Shown here: positions 1 through 12,600 of the stretch, in pieces
Position numbering within the stretch: the stretch's first letter is position 1
Layout: each line of letters starts with the position of its first letter
Assembly: GCA_907165065.1 (NCBI GenBank)
Contig: OU015524.1
Coordinates: forward strand, 58,011,295 to 58,075,294
DNA length: 64,000 nucleotides
Direction: 5' to 3'
From: Caprimulgus europaeus
Taxonomy: Eukaryota; Chordata; Aves; Caprimulgiformes; Caprimulgidae
Program-made: the position numbers and the translations under genes
Notes under the pieces: generated by a model
The model's database searches: none
Told to the model about the DNA's origin: nothing
What the model saw: the letters and a program-made list of their open reading frames with translations, nothing else

Positions 1-1325
1 GCGAGCAGCCCCTGCTGCCCCCCGTCAGCCGGGCTCCCAATGCCAGGGCTGGCCATGGAGTTCTCACTCCCACCGCTGCGGAGGGACGGCTGCTGAGCAG
101 GAGGAAATGAGTCTCAGCAGGCACAAATCTATTGCGGGTGTTTTTATTCTTTCCATTTCTTTCAAACGGAAAACAATCTGAGCAGTTTCTGAGGATGAGG
201 GGTATAAATCTGTCTGCTGCTATTTATACCACGCTCATCACTGCAGCGTCTGAATGCCTAAAGTATACATTTGCTGCCTAACCTGAGGTGGTCTTCAAGC
301 TGCTTGGGCTGTCAAGAGCAGGCACATCTCAGACCAGCAGCGCAGGGGGGTCCCAGGGACAGGGACGTCCACATCTCTTTCCTACTCCTGCTCAGGCTGT
401 GGCAGGTTGGCTGTTGGGCACGAAGCTGTTGGGGTGTTGAGACAGTGTCAAGGGTGGTAGTGTGGACCTCCCTGCTTGACACAGTGTTGAATGGTGACTC
501 AGAGAAGTGAGCACCTGCTTTACTATCCAGTAATACTGAAAGGGAAGAGTTTGTGTGCTAAGCTTCACAGACAGCACTGAGTGCTGATCTTCAGGTGGAT
601 AGACAGCAGTGGATAAACTGTGTGTGTGTCTCTTGAATGAGGCTATAAAAATGGGTCTGTCTGTTCTGGATGGATATTTTAATAAGCAAATATCTTCCCT
701 TTACTTGTATTTGAATAATAAGATACCTCTTTTCCGTCTAATCTCTTTCAAACATGCTTCACTTCCACCACATGCACCTACATATTCTTTATTCCCATAT
801 TCTACATGGACATTCTAATAATATTAAAACCACTGATTCATTGAAATACTTTTTAAACTGTTGTTGTTAGTCATTTTTGTATTGACTGAATTTTTCATTG
901 GTAATATTGTTGGCAGCAGTCCATGTCTGCCTGGCTGGAGGCCAGTTTAAGCTCGGCAGGATGAGTCCTATTGTTCAGCAAACTTGGATTTTGTTAAACT
1001 CTCTAACAGAAATACGTGTCAGGAGATTTGCAGCTATAAATTGGATCATGTTGGTGAGGTTGGGAACTCGCTCAATATGAAATTGAACATTTCGCCATGC
1101 CTGTTGCTAAATGTGTTTATGCATGTTTCCTCTGTGGTTTTCAAAAAAGGAAAAGGAAAAAGAAGAAAAAAAACTGAAAAAAGCTAAACCTGTTGAGCTC
1201 TGTCTTTACCTTATACAACTGGTGCTTTTTGACGTTGAGTGGTTGAAAAATGCAGCAAGGCTTGGTTTTGTGCATTGCAATCTTAAAAGCAAGTCTGTTT
1301 TCCCTTTTTTCTCTGTGTGTTACAG
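1..1325 (+). other. ARID1B: Intron, 3' part (upstream of exon a)
   Basis: This is non-coding sequence running into the acceptor of exon a, which has a pyrimidine-rich tract from about 1297 and ends in ttacag at 1320-1325. The first 110 bases are GC-rich but match no ARID1B residues I recognise, and they lack a convincing exon boundary. Short open frames here have no family resemblance. An A-rich purine run lies at about 1141-1185. Nothing else is visible. Confidence 0.8.
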
Positions 1326-1415
1326 GCAGTCAGATGCCACCGCAGCCTCCTGGCAGCCAGTCGGAATCCAGCTCCCACCCTGCCTTAAGCCAGTCACCAA
1401 TGCCGCAGGACCGAG
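1326..1415 (+). CDS. ARID1B: ARID1B exon a (Ser/Pro/Gln-rich, 90 bp)
   Basis: The exon reads (G)[20 protein letters not shown] and then SQSPMPQDR, part of the disordered N-terminal half of ARID1B. This low-complexity region is thought to help BAF condensation and partner contacts; that role is family knowledge, not seen here. The acceptor is ttacag|gc after a T-rich tract and the donor is cgag|gtttgt. The first base of the leading Gly codon comes from the preceding exon, so the exon enters and leaves in phase 1 and is exactly 30 codons long. Skipping it would keep the frame. The donor lacks the usual A/G at +3 and the G at +5 and looks weak. As I remember the human protein, it has MPQER here, so D for E is a conservative change. 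Confidence 0.93.
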
Positions 1416-4104
1416 GTTTGTTAGGTGTTGGGGCTTTTTAGTTGGTGCCAAATGCAGCCTTCGTTTTAAGTCACACATTAGCAATGTGAGATTTCCTGGT
1501 ATTTCTTTTCTTTTCCCAGGGAAAATAATGACAGTCCTCAATGTAAAAGGCTCAGGGAGTTTCCTTCTCTGGGGAAAGAGCAATTGAATGGCAGGTTTTA
1601 CCAAAATACAATTGGAAACAAGGCTTTTTCCAAGTAAAGTGAATGCCCAGAGTATAAAGGCAGTTTGCTGTAAATACTTAAGTCATGTCCTGGAGAATTC
1701 GACTTTTCATTGTCCATCTTGGAATTAAGATGGATAGAAAATGTGCTAGCTACAAGCAGTGCAGTTTTGCCAGTGTTCTTAAAATTCTCTGATGTCTTTG
1801 CGTGGACTTCATACCTAGTCCTCTAGCCAGTTCTAGAATAAAAAGGATCTTGAAATATAAGGGAAATCAATTATTTAGGTCAAACGGTTCAAAGATTTGT
1901 AAATCTTGCAAGGGAAGACTTTGCAGACAACAGCACTGTTCTAAAATGATGCTTCCTAGCAAGTGCTCAGAAAAATAAACAGAGCATTTTTTTTTCTTAA
2001 TGTTACCATTTATAATCTTTAAGCCCTTTCCTTTCACCTCATTCCTCTCTAGCTCATGAAAGATAGTTGTCATAGCTTCATTGCATGGCCATACAGGCGA
2101 TCAGCTGCTCTAAACTGGGCATCCTGTCCATGCAGTGGTTAACATGTGCCACTGACAAGCTTGCAAAACAGACACATGATAACTGTGATAAACATGGAGT
2201 TATTTATGAAATGCCCCTCCTAAAATGTCTTGCTACCAGAAATATTCCAAGTAGCACCATATGGGGATACCATAAATACTAGAAGTTTTCTCACAGTGAA
2301 ACAAGTTGAACTCACAGGATGACATATTTCTGGGATAGCATCCAGGAGGAACTAAGAGGACTCACGAGGAAAAGGAGAGCGTCTTCATTTTTGCTGGGTT
2401 TCTGTGTTGGATGTCCCCTCCTCCAGGAATGCTGATTAATGAGAACATGAAACACAGAATTCCACACTCAACTCGTTTGTTTTGTTTCCTTTTCAGTCAT
2501 TCTATATACACAGTTGTTAGTGTAGGGACTTATTTTCCCCTTAAAAAATTTTAAAATAATACACGTTTGGTGAAAAAGAATGGCCTCAGTACCCAATAAA
2601 AATATGCGATGCTTTGTGGGATAGAATGTCACAAGGCAGCGGGAATGCATCAGATTGAGGCTGTGAAGACCCAAGCATCTCAGAAAGATATGTGGATTTC
2701 CTGGCATGGCTGAGTCTTGGCACAAAACGTTACATTGCCCATTAATAATTATTTCTGCAGTGTGTGTGTTCCTCACCTGGCTTTGGGGGACAAGTTAGGC
2801 AGATCTGACAGAGCTGGAAGGATTGAACCTCTCCATTGCTGCTGTGGAACAAAACTGGGGGTCACTGTATGGTCAGGGGAGGCAGAGGGGCATTCAAAAG
2901 TAAAACAGAGAAGACAGCTGCCATAACTGGGAATCAAACAAGTACAGAACAGTGAGAGAAATAAAATTTACAGATTGATTTAGTCTGGTTCTTCCTCTGT
3001 GCGAGGGGGTGAGAATTGTGGGTATGTTCTTAGAGAAAACATGTTTGGGAATGTTGCAGTTTTTGCACTCTTCATATGCAAAATCTGGTGTCATATGCCT
3101 GATCCTTGAGACCCAGCTCGCACAAGAAGTCCATTTGTTTCATGCAGCAGATATGAAATTTGTAACTAGCTAGGTCATATTGATTTTGCAGAACATGTTC
3201 CCCAAAGCTTCTCTAAAGTCTGTGCTATACACTCATAAACATGCGTGCATTCCCTTTTGCGCCCTGTCATTGATTAGAGGCTCCTTTGAAATGGAAAACT
3301 TCACCTTTTAAAAAGGCTGTTACATTAGTTGATTCCTTTGCTTGCTTGAACTGGTTTCCACTGAACTGAAGAAAAGAAGGAGGGGGAGTGATGAGGACTT
3401 AAAGGGAAGGTGCTTGTCATTTACTGATAAAAACCTGAGCAGAAAATCGTTGCAACTAAGGACACCTGATCCATAGGTATCTGTTACAGTAATTTAAACT
3501 CTTGGTTTACAGATACACTTTCTCCCAAAAAAATAAAAGAAAATTTTTTAAAAAAAGAAAATGAAACTCAGAGACCCTCCATAGGATAAAGTAATGTTGT
3601 TTTAGCACTTTATATAACATTTATTACCTTGTTTAGAGAAAGAACTGAATAAACAAAAGACTACTAAAGGTTTCTTGAGCAGAATACTTTTTTAATACTC
3701 GAAAAAAATGGTATTTACCAGATGCTGTGAAGCTTGATTGACAGGTGGAGTCTGAGCTATAGCACTTCTGGATGCTAAACCACTACTTTGAACCATTAAG
3801 TTTACACTTGTTTATTTTATTAGGAAAGTGTTTGATTATATTTTACCCTGCTTTCCATGGTTACTCAGCACTCAGATGGGATGTTTATGTTTGCCTGCCT
3901 AAGACTATACATCCCTTGTCATACAATGCAGCATGAAGCAAGGAGCATATTTTCACATGTACCTTCTGCACGGGGAATGGTAATGTACGTGCGTATATAC
4001 AGTAATAGGAATTTCTTGGGCGATTGGATTTTTGTATTCTTCAGTTTGCTTTTTGTATAGCTTGTTTCATACTTTTTGTAATAAACATAAAAATGCTTAC
4101 TTTT

Positions 4105-4152
4105 TTAAAATTATTTGAAAATTGTTTATTTTAAAATTATTTGAAAATTGTT
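4105..4152. repeat. 26-bp tandem duplication, about 1.8 copies
   Basis: The unit starting ttaaaattatttgaaaattg at 4105-4130 is repeated without mismatch from 4131 to 4152. The second copy runs straight into the left arm of the hairpin at 4150, so the duplication and the palindrome share a junction. It may be replication slippage or a footprint of insertion or excision. Confidence 0.9.
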
Positions 4153-4189
4153 CCAGTGGCCCACTGCTCAAGCTGTGGGCCACTGGAAC
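4150..4189. repeat. Perfect 15-bp inverted repeat; possible hAT/Charlie-like end
   Basis: The left arm gttccagtggcccac (4150-4164) is the exact reverse complement of the right arm gtgggccactggaac (4175-4189), with a 10-nt loop between them. The stretch cagtggcccactgctcaagc and the following tgtgggccac resemble the terminal bases of hAT/Charlie DNA transposons (cagtgg...ctcaa..tgtgggcc). This could therefore be a solo end or a tiny MITE relic. A structured intronic RNA hairpin is the alternative. I see no second matching terminus nearby. Confidence 0.6.
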
Positions 4190-7100
4190 CTGGGTCAGTG
4201 TAAATGGAGCGTGGTGTTCTAGGCAGCCTGCTTCTGTTCTCATCCCAGAATCAGTACCTGGCCACTGTTGTTTGATGCCAAATCAGTGAAGCTTTTTCAG
4301 TTCTACACATTGTCTACCTAGGCAATAAGAAATTGCATGTACTTTTATGTGCATGACCTATGTCTCAGCTCACTTGTTTTTGAAAGTACTGAGACTTGAA
4401 GTAAGTTCCATGCACCTTAATGGACTGTTGGAGCTGGAGAGCTCTGGAGACAGAGGGAGCAGGCTGTGCATGACTGGTCAGGAGTGTCTTGGAGTACGAA
4501 GAGTGGCCGTGGCCACTCAGCTACATATGCATGTAGCTGCTGCTGAACCCCAGCAGTTACCTTTACCTGGGGATACCAGATGAAAATATAGTCACAACTA
4601 ATTAAGCTAATAATTTAAACTTGCTGTGCTTTTGAGGGAAAGGGAGATCCATGTTTTGCTCTTTGTTTCTGATATAGCTACTCCAGACTTTTTTTTACTA
4701 TGATCAAAAGTAGAGTTTTGATTTTTCATGTTTATTGAAGACAAAGCTTTTTATAAACTTTAGTTACATTGGCCCCTAGAGGTGGGGCAGTGATGATACC
4801 GTAGGCGTCATAATCATTTGGCAAACAATGGAGGTACACAGTCACTTGAATTCCCTATATTCAGCTGTACCTACTTATCTCATCTGCTTGGGTTTTGGAA
4901 GCCACGCTTTGAGGATGTACTTAGTAGCCAGAACTGCTCAGTGGGTTAGAACTTATTTGTATGCATCATGTAGAAATCCAGCATATCCAAACTGACCCCC
5001 TAAATCAGTTTCCTGAGGCTGCAGCGTGAAAAAGAAGCCTTCTGTCCTGCCTATTTGCTTAAACTTCCACTTCTACAACCTAATGCAGATGTCCGCCTCT
5101 GTGTATGAATCCTCACCTAGGCAAACATGAATAGGATATGTGTCACAATAATGTTAAAATAGGCACTTCTACCCCTGCAGAAATGAATGGTTCTTTACCT
5201 AGTTTTGAAAAAGCCTAGAAAAGTTACCTACCTTTAAGTAGTATTTTTCATGCTTATGCAGTTGGATAAGCACGTGTCAGGTTTCAGTCTTATATTAAAA
5301 TAGTGATTTGGGAGCTCCTGAAAACCATTGAATTTAATGGAAACAGTTAATGACTTCACATTATTACTCTAGCAAGCACTGTCATAATGGGCATACTTAA
5401 AGAAGCCTTATTTATTAGTGCAAATGTATATGGGTCAGAATTAATTTTTAAAAAATCTTTAATTGTTTTCCCCTTATAATTTTCACAGCGGTATGTAGTT
5501 AAATATTCATGATAATGCTGATGATATGCTAAAGGTCTGAAATAGATCTGGAGTCTCAAAATCAACACAGGTTATTTAACCCTTTTCATCTGATGCACCA
5601 CTGGGGACTTGCTCAGTGAAATCCCAGAGCACTGGAATAATTAGAAGATAGTAATGAGGATTTAATTAGTCCTTGAGATATGCTGAAATAGGACCACTGA
5701 GAACTTTTCTGTTTGGACATGGATTGCAAGCAGAATTGATGCCGTTGCAGCTGCTGTGATGTGCTGGGAAATGTATTCCATTGCTGGAGGCAGTTTCCTG
5801 GCACCATTCTGTGCCTGTCAGATCTATGTGGAAAGTGCCTGGAGTAAGCACCTCCAAAATTGTTGAACAGTAGCCTTCCACTTCTCTGTCACCTCCTCAC
5901 ACTACCTTTTCTTTTTTTTATTTTTTTTTATGTCACTCTTTCCGTTCTAGCTTTATTTCTTTCCATTGTTGACATGATCCAGCTTTTGAGGGTTGTTGTA
6001 CAGTTGTATGCTCTATTGAAAACATATCACAGACAGGAACAGGGAGTAAGAAACTGCAGGCTTGTAGGAGTACAGGTGTTATACTAAGCAAAATTTGGAT
6101 CTTTTTGATACAACTACTTGTAAGCTTTATCCTCAGATCTAGTCCTTATTTAGTATTAGATCTTCACAGAAGTTATATTTATCAGTAGCTGCAATGTAGT
6201 AAATTTAAATAGCTTTTTTGTCAGCTAAGATGTTATCCAGCAAGAGGTAGTAACAGATGGGGTGTGATCAGGCATTTTGATGTTCTCTTTGTGCTTCCCT
6301 ATAAACACTAAGTAGCAACTGAAATTCCTGTAACTACAATTTCCTAATTTGCCCATTAGATTTCATATAGGTATTTTTCTCCCCTTTAACTGTTTTCTGG
6401 GCATGCTTATTTGTACTCAGTCATCACATAAATTCCACTGTCAAGTGTTCTCTTCTAACAAAATATAAATGTTTTTGCTTGTGTGGAAGACACAGAATAC
6501 CAATTGGGTGTTTTGCGACTACAATTCCTGATCAGATTTATGGCTTAATACTGACATATGATGGTAGAGATTCTTTTCCCTGAAATCTATTTTCTTCTTA
6601 AAAAAAGAAACCAGCAGGAAGAAAATAGATCAAAGAATTCTTATTGCAACAAAAAAGATGCTGTAGTTTGCTTTTAGATCTTAAAAAGACTTTTTCCCTG
6701 AGAATACCTTTTTTTGCTCTCATTTGGGGATTTGGGATCTATTCAGAACACTGAGGAGCTAGAGAATAAAATGATTCTTGTCATTAAAATTCTTCTGCTT
6801 GCCATGTTAACGATGACACCACTTAAGGTTAAATCAGACTTGGTAATAAGTTTACTTGATGTAGATTGAAGTGTTTCAGGCTCTTAAAGAAAGATGCTTG
6901 AGACATGCACGGAGTGCAAAGCCACAGGTATGTATGAGTACCTCTTCTGCACATAGCATTCTCCAAGTGGGTCAGTGCAGAGGAGCAAAGCTCCGGCTGA
7001 TACACAGGAATACCGTGCCAGGCTGGGAGGAAATCTCCATGCCCAGAAAACTAGTGTTAGAGGAATTCTGGCCCTCAACAGCCAGAAAAGTGCGTTGTGT

Positions 7101-8539
7101 AAGGAGGAAAAGTGGGTTTTATTTGAAACTGTCACACTAGCTCTGTAAAACATGTCTTGTTCATCTCAAGTCACGTGATGAAAAAGGAACATGATGCATA
7201 AGAACATACAGAGCTGATATGTATGTCAAGGTAGAGCCGTGCAGTAGAGCTGTGCGCTGAACTGCTTTGGTAACTCAGAAATTATTTTAGTTTCTCAATT
7301 CAGTCAGCACTGAATTTATCAACAGTCTTTAAAAAGGATCAGGCCATCATTGTTTTTTACCACTGTATTCTTAATTTGCTTGTAAAAGTGAAAGTAAAGT
7401 GCACTGAAATGAAGCGTTGGTCTGATGAGCAAGTTTTTTAAATGTATGCACACTATTTTTCCTTGCTATTTCAATTGCAGTAGCACCCAAGATCCCCATT
7501 TTGTACTTCTTCATATTGCACTACATCAGGTAGCAATGCACAGCCAAAAAGCTTACAATATGTCTACTTTGATGAGTAATTGAGATCTTTGGGATAAAAG
7601 CGTACTAGTTTTCACTCTGAGCTGTGGGAGTGAATAACTTTGTGTCTGTTTGTCTCTCAAGCATTGCAGGAAGACCTGCTTGTCTTGCCCAAGAGTATTA
7701 GAAATTATGTTACTCTGCCAAACCAGGTTAACTCTTACAGAAATCAGTTGCCATTTCAGGATGCTGGTTTCAGACTGTACTTGGATTTCAAACATATACC
7801 AGCCAGTCTCAGCTGTCGGTTGATCTGGTTAGTTATACGGCAGCATTGGCCATCTGCAAGAAGGACTGAAGGAGGAAGGGATATGATTTACATGTGATAA
7901 GCCACGCTGGGAGAGAGCAAAATTGCAGAAGTAGAATTTGAAGTAGATAATAATATCTGAACAATCAAAACCCAGAGTCAGGTCTCCCAAGTAAATTTTG
8001 TATACTAGCAGCTGGTCATTGCTTCTTCTTGCTGATGTTAAATTTTGTTATACTTGAGGATGAATCTTCATTTCATGTTTTAAAACAAACTGGGGATTCT
8101 CTTTTTGAAATTGCATTATTCTGAGGGAGTTTATATAGTTGCCAGCAGAAAGACTTCTCAATAGAAAAGTTTCCACTGACTTCATTAGGCAGCCATCAGA
8201 TTCCCTGCCTCTGGGCTCAGGGAGCGAGATAAGCCACAAGCAGTCACTGGTGAAGAACTTGACAAAGTGACAGTCAGTGTTCCTGTCAGCAGGCTCAATG
8301 TAAAGTTACTGGTACGATCCCTGTCCCTGGGACAGTTTCCCATCGTGGCCTACAAACTGGGAGCTGCCTGTGGTCTGCCTCTTCAATAGCACCATCTTTT
8401 CCAGGACACTGCTCCCTCATTACCTAAGTTAACCTTCTTATGAAGCTTTTGCAAAAATAAAGAACTCTTCTGATCCAAGACCCTTTATGTCTTTTTAAGC
8501 TAAGATATAGAGCAATGAGCTGAAATCTATATAAGGTAT

Positions 8540-8600
8540 ATATTAATAGCTAACACTGGATAGTTCCTTCCATCCCAAAGGATCCCAAAAGGCTGCAGAA
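8540..8600 (-). repeat. Possible ancient SINE/LINE2-like 3' tail
   Basis: The motif ttccatcccaaaggatccca followed by aaaggctgcagaataaac resembles, on the minus strand, the 'gcgctttgggatcctttgggatgaaaggcgctat' type of tail shared by L2/CR1-mobilised SINEs of amniotes. The copy is short and diverged, no head is visible, and the call rests on one motif. Confidence 0.35.
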
Positions 8601-9138
8601 TAAACACTCATCAGGGAACAGCTGCAAATCAAGGAAGGGAAAAATCAGTCAAATCGTAAATCACCATAAAATAAGACCAAGATAAAGGCATTTTGGGACT
8701 GAGGACAACACGCTGATTTTGTATTTGTGAAAAAATATTATGATTTGTTTTACACATGTGCAAGACAGGAAAGGCACATTGTGTGTATTTTAGTCTCGTC
8801 TGCAAAATCCATATATATCTCACGGTATTCAATATATTTACTTCATTAAAAGGAATATCTGAGGTGATCCATGGAACCTTTGAACAGGAGTCTCCAGGGA
8901 GGGTAAATTTTTCAAACCTGAAATGTAGACCATTAAGCCTGCAGGCCTTGCACATTACACGTTGAAAAATGCCGTTCCTTCTTTGCCCTCCTCCGTGATT
9001 TTCATAAGTATGCATGTTATTAGGGGAACTTAGACAAATGTTGATTGTATAAAGCAGATGGACTCCTCAGCTTTTTCAGGTTGTGGTTCAGATTAATTCC
9101 AGCAACCCAAGCTACCTACTGAAATTGAAGATTCATTT

Positions 9139-9166
9139 GGGGGGCAATTGGGAGGGCAGGGTGGGG
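9139..9166 (+). other. Intronic G-quadruplex motif (five G-tracts)
   Basis: Five G-runs occur on the transcribed-sense strand: six Gs at 9139, then GGG at 9150, GGG at 9154, GGG at 9159 and GGGG at 9163. Loops are 1-5 nt. This satisfies the usual G3+N1-7 rule with one spare tract. It would form in the pre-mRNA as well as in the non-template DNA strand. Function is unknown. Confidence 0.75.
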
Positions 9167-9604
9167 TGGTTTTGTGCTACAATTAACCATTACCCTGATT
9201 GTCCAAGCACCATAGTAAAAGCATCTTATGTAAGATTTGTTACAGTAACAAATTATGTGTAAGATAGTGGATGAGCAGTGTTTTTTTCTTCTGTCTGTGC
9301 ATCAACATCTCCACAAATGTCTTTCCTTTTCTGCCCTCAGCATAGCACTTAAAATCTACATCAGAGAACATTACACAATGTTTGCATTAGGAAAGGTTGG
9401 ATATTTCTTCCACAGCTACCATCTGGGTAATCTGTCTGATCCTTCCCCAGATTCTAATTTATCAATGATAGATTATATGAATTTCAAGGCTAGGCAGTAG
9501 CAGAGGGAGGTTTAGGGGTGGGAAAAATTTAAACATTATTGCATACTATACATAGACTGGGTTTTGTAATATCAGAGAGAGAAGCAGAGGAGATTCAGCC
9601 AGTT

Positions 9605-9665
9605 AACCTAATAGCACAGCTGGTAAAACACTAGGGGGTCTGGGTTAAAACCTTAGCTAGGTCAT
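9605..9665 (+). repeat. Possible tRNA-derived SINE head (MIR-like)
   Basis: The sequence tagcacagctgg at 9612-9623 fits the RNA polymerase III A box. ctgggttaaaacct at about 9640-9652 resembles a decayed B box (gggttcaaatcc) and is followed by ttagctaggtca, as in MIR heads (ctggctctgcca). The A-B spacing of about 31 nt is shorter than in a tRNA, so a deletion or chance similarity is possible. It is not an intact tRNA gene, because no acceptor stem pairs. Confidence 0.35.
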
Positions 9666-12600
9666 TAGTTTCCATCTTCCCCAAAGCTATTCACATTGTG
9701 AAGAGAAGCAGTCAGATAAATAAACAGTGAGGAGACTGTAAAACAGATATTAAAGCATAATAAGAAAATACTTCTAAAGAAAAGTAAAACCAATTCAGTG
9801 CTTTTTCTTGAACAGAACATTGATCCTTTTATGAGAAGGAGAAATACTGCAGTGATTTTTGCAGAAAGGCCCAACTTTGTTAAGGTGATGTTTTCTTTAA
9901 CTGCTGTTTCACGTAAGCAGAGAACCTTCTTTGTTGAATGGATGTGAATAAATGTGGTGGGGCTTTCTGCAGATATCAGCAGATGCCAATGTGAAAATAA
10001 ATTGTCCAGGTGCCAAAGGGAAACCATGTCACAGTTACTCTGGCCCAGAGAACTTCAGATGGTTTTAGTGGCACCTTGATGGTCATGGAGGAGATGACAA
10101 GGTTTTATATGGGCTGAAAAAAGACCTTAGTGTAGAAATTAGGTTTTCCTTTTTTTTTTGTTTTCACGGTTAATGGGGAAACAGTAAAGACTTCTCCTAA
10201 AAACTCTTTGGGACTTTTTTACAAATTAGATTGTGATTGGAGAAAGAAATTAGTATTTAAAAATCTTTTTTTAGCTTTTATATGAGTAAAAAACTTATTA
10301 TCAAGTAGATTATTAGCCTTCTTATTAGAGGCTAAAGAATAAGCCTCTTAATTTGTGCTGTGTCAGTGGTCTCAGTAAATTTTTTTATGCTCCTACCCTT
10401 CACTTGGCCAAGATTCTTGTCAGCAGAAGTGTTCACTCAGTACCAGGGATATTAGCAAAGATGTGGTGTATTCAGTATCCCAAGTATTGCCCATGTCAGT
10501 GCTGCTGCTTGGGACACATCTAACAGGTTCATACCAGAGCCATCCAAATATATTGTATTGGTACAGTGCTGTAACTTAGTTGGGCTAAATATGGATCAGA
10601 ATCTTGTTTGCCATCTATTTGTGAAGATATTTCATTTTTTTATTATTTATTTTTTACCTGCCTATTAACTGGACAGGAATATTGATAAATAGTATTTGCA
10701 TCATCTAAATGAGATGACGCTGCAAGCTGACCTACCCATGCTCACCACCCCATCACCCTGTAGTGTAAACTGCATACATTCCATGTATGACAAACATATG
10801 TTTCATATGTGCTGTCACCAGTCTAACTGGGCATGTTTTAGAAAGTGGCTGGCTTCTAGAAAGTGAGAATAAGAGCTGAGGTATCTTAAATGTAAAGACA
10901 TCTTGGGCCTACTTGCTCTAGAGGCCGGTTTTCTTATGCCATCCACATGGTTTCACCTGATTTACTTGGAATGTATTCTGTTACCTGGGTCAAACCTTCC
11001 CCAGTTTCTCCATTGCTGTTATTTGTTTAGACTTATATAAATTTTTTGTCTGCTTAGATTTTTTCCAGTAGCTATATCTCTTGCAATGTGTCCTTTTTAA
11101 TGTATATTTTATATAGCACCTTAGGGAGGTCCCATGCCGTTCTCTGCCAGTGACAGTAAGTAGTTAGTGGCCAGGTAGCACTGGCCCCCTGTAAGCAGTG
11201 GCACAACGGTATTTTCTTAGCTCCTACAGTCTGTAAGCCGCTCATCTCCAGGGTTGACCACACCATTTGGAGATGTTTGTTCCAGTACCATCAGCAGTTT
11301 GTGCAGATAACCTGGTTGCATATTTAGGGTCCTGGTATCTCAGGCTTATGTGAGAATAACCAGCTCTTTCAATTACTAAAACACTAATGTGTGAATCTTG
11401 TTCTGTTGGGTGTTTCCTCACAGTGCTCTGAGGTGCTGACTGTGAACATGTTTAGCTGGACAGAAACCCAGAAATGGTTCACCAGTCCAAAGACTCCCTG
11501 AGCTGTCCTTGCCGTCTTAGACAGGTGGGCTAGGGAAAATTTCAGTCTTTGATCTGCCTGAGCACCCTGCCGTGCTAACAGGTTGCCAGATTTTATTATA
11601 TCCATTTGTCCTGGTTTTTAGCTGAAATAGAAAACAGAACAGAATATTGTTTTTCATTTGTTTAGCTTTACCCTGCCACTTGTGTCTCAGTGTTGTTTAC
11701 CCACAGACGAGCTACGTTAGGGAGTTGTCTCTTTAGATCTGTCTCATTTTCTCATTTCTGTTGGATTCTCTGGTGAGAACCCTGAGATAGTGAATACAAC
11801 ACAAATGGCTGTCTGAGGAAGAAAAGTCTGCCAAAAACTATGTCATGGGTGTGCAAACAGTGACTCTTTTTTCTCAAGGGTACTGGCCAGTGCCTTGCTA
11901 ACATACCAAGCATTGGAAATTTGTGTGATTCCCCCCACACACAAGTTTTTCCTTTATAAGTAGTGGAAAATCTCCCTTTTCACTTTTTTTTTTTTTTGAG
12001 CAGATTTGTAAGTAGATAATTTTACTTGCTTTTTCTCTGATTATTTGGTGATTAGTGAATGCATCCAATCTGTTTCTGCTTTTCTCATTCTGTGATTTTC
12101 AGAGCGATAAGTCTGTCTACCCCCATCCTTAGCCTCTGCCCTTGAACAAGGGGAACTTCCTTCTTCCTTACGCAGAAGGGTTCCTCATTTCTTTTGATCC
12201 CATGCTCTGTCCCTAAGTATGTCTCTCTAGAAAGAGCGATAGCCTGATGTATTTTTTCTTATGTAAGTTATTTTTCACAAAGAAAAGAACTACCATTGCA
12301 GGTTGTATCATTCCTCATTTTTTTATTTATCAAATGTGTAATTTGATGATGATCTGCTATTGCTGTAAGCTCCAAAAGTTTTCCTGAGTAAGTGTTCCAC
12401 GTGCTTTCAGATTTAATTCATTCATGAAAATCAATGCACTACTCCTGGCTAAATCAAAAGACCTCTCATTGATCGGGGGTTAAGTGTGTGCCGTTGCTGT
12501 CCGTCAGCTGATATGCAATAACTTGTTACTTTGCAGTCACTTCCTTTGTGTTTGAGCTCCTGCTTTCCTGGAAAGGTTTTTTCATATTCAAGCCAAGACT

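Noticed and set aside
1-110. GC-rich start of the window as a possible earlier ARID1B exon
   Set aside because: None of the frames gives the expected Ser/Pro peptide that precedes exon a, and no donor is visible.
1111-1587. Open frame of 158 codons overlapping exon a
   Set aside because: It is in a different frame from the conserved SQMPPQPPG peptide, so it is a shadow of the exon and intron.
8629-9015. 128-codon open frame on the minus strand
   Set aside because: No motif and intronic composition; it overlaps nothing conserved that I recognise.
9605-9665. tRNA gene
   Set aside because: A-box and B-box-like words are too close together and no acceptor or anticodon stem forms.
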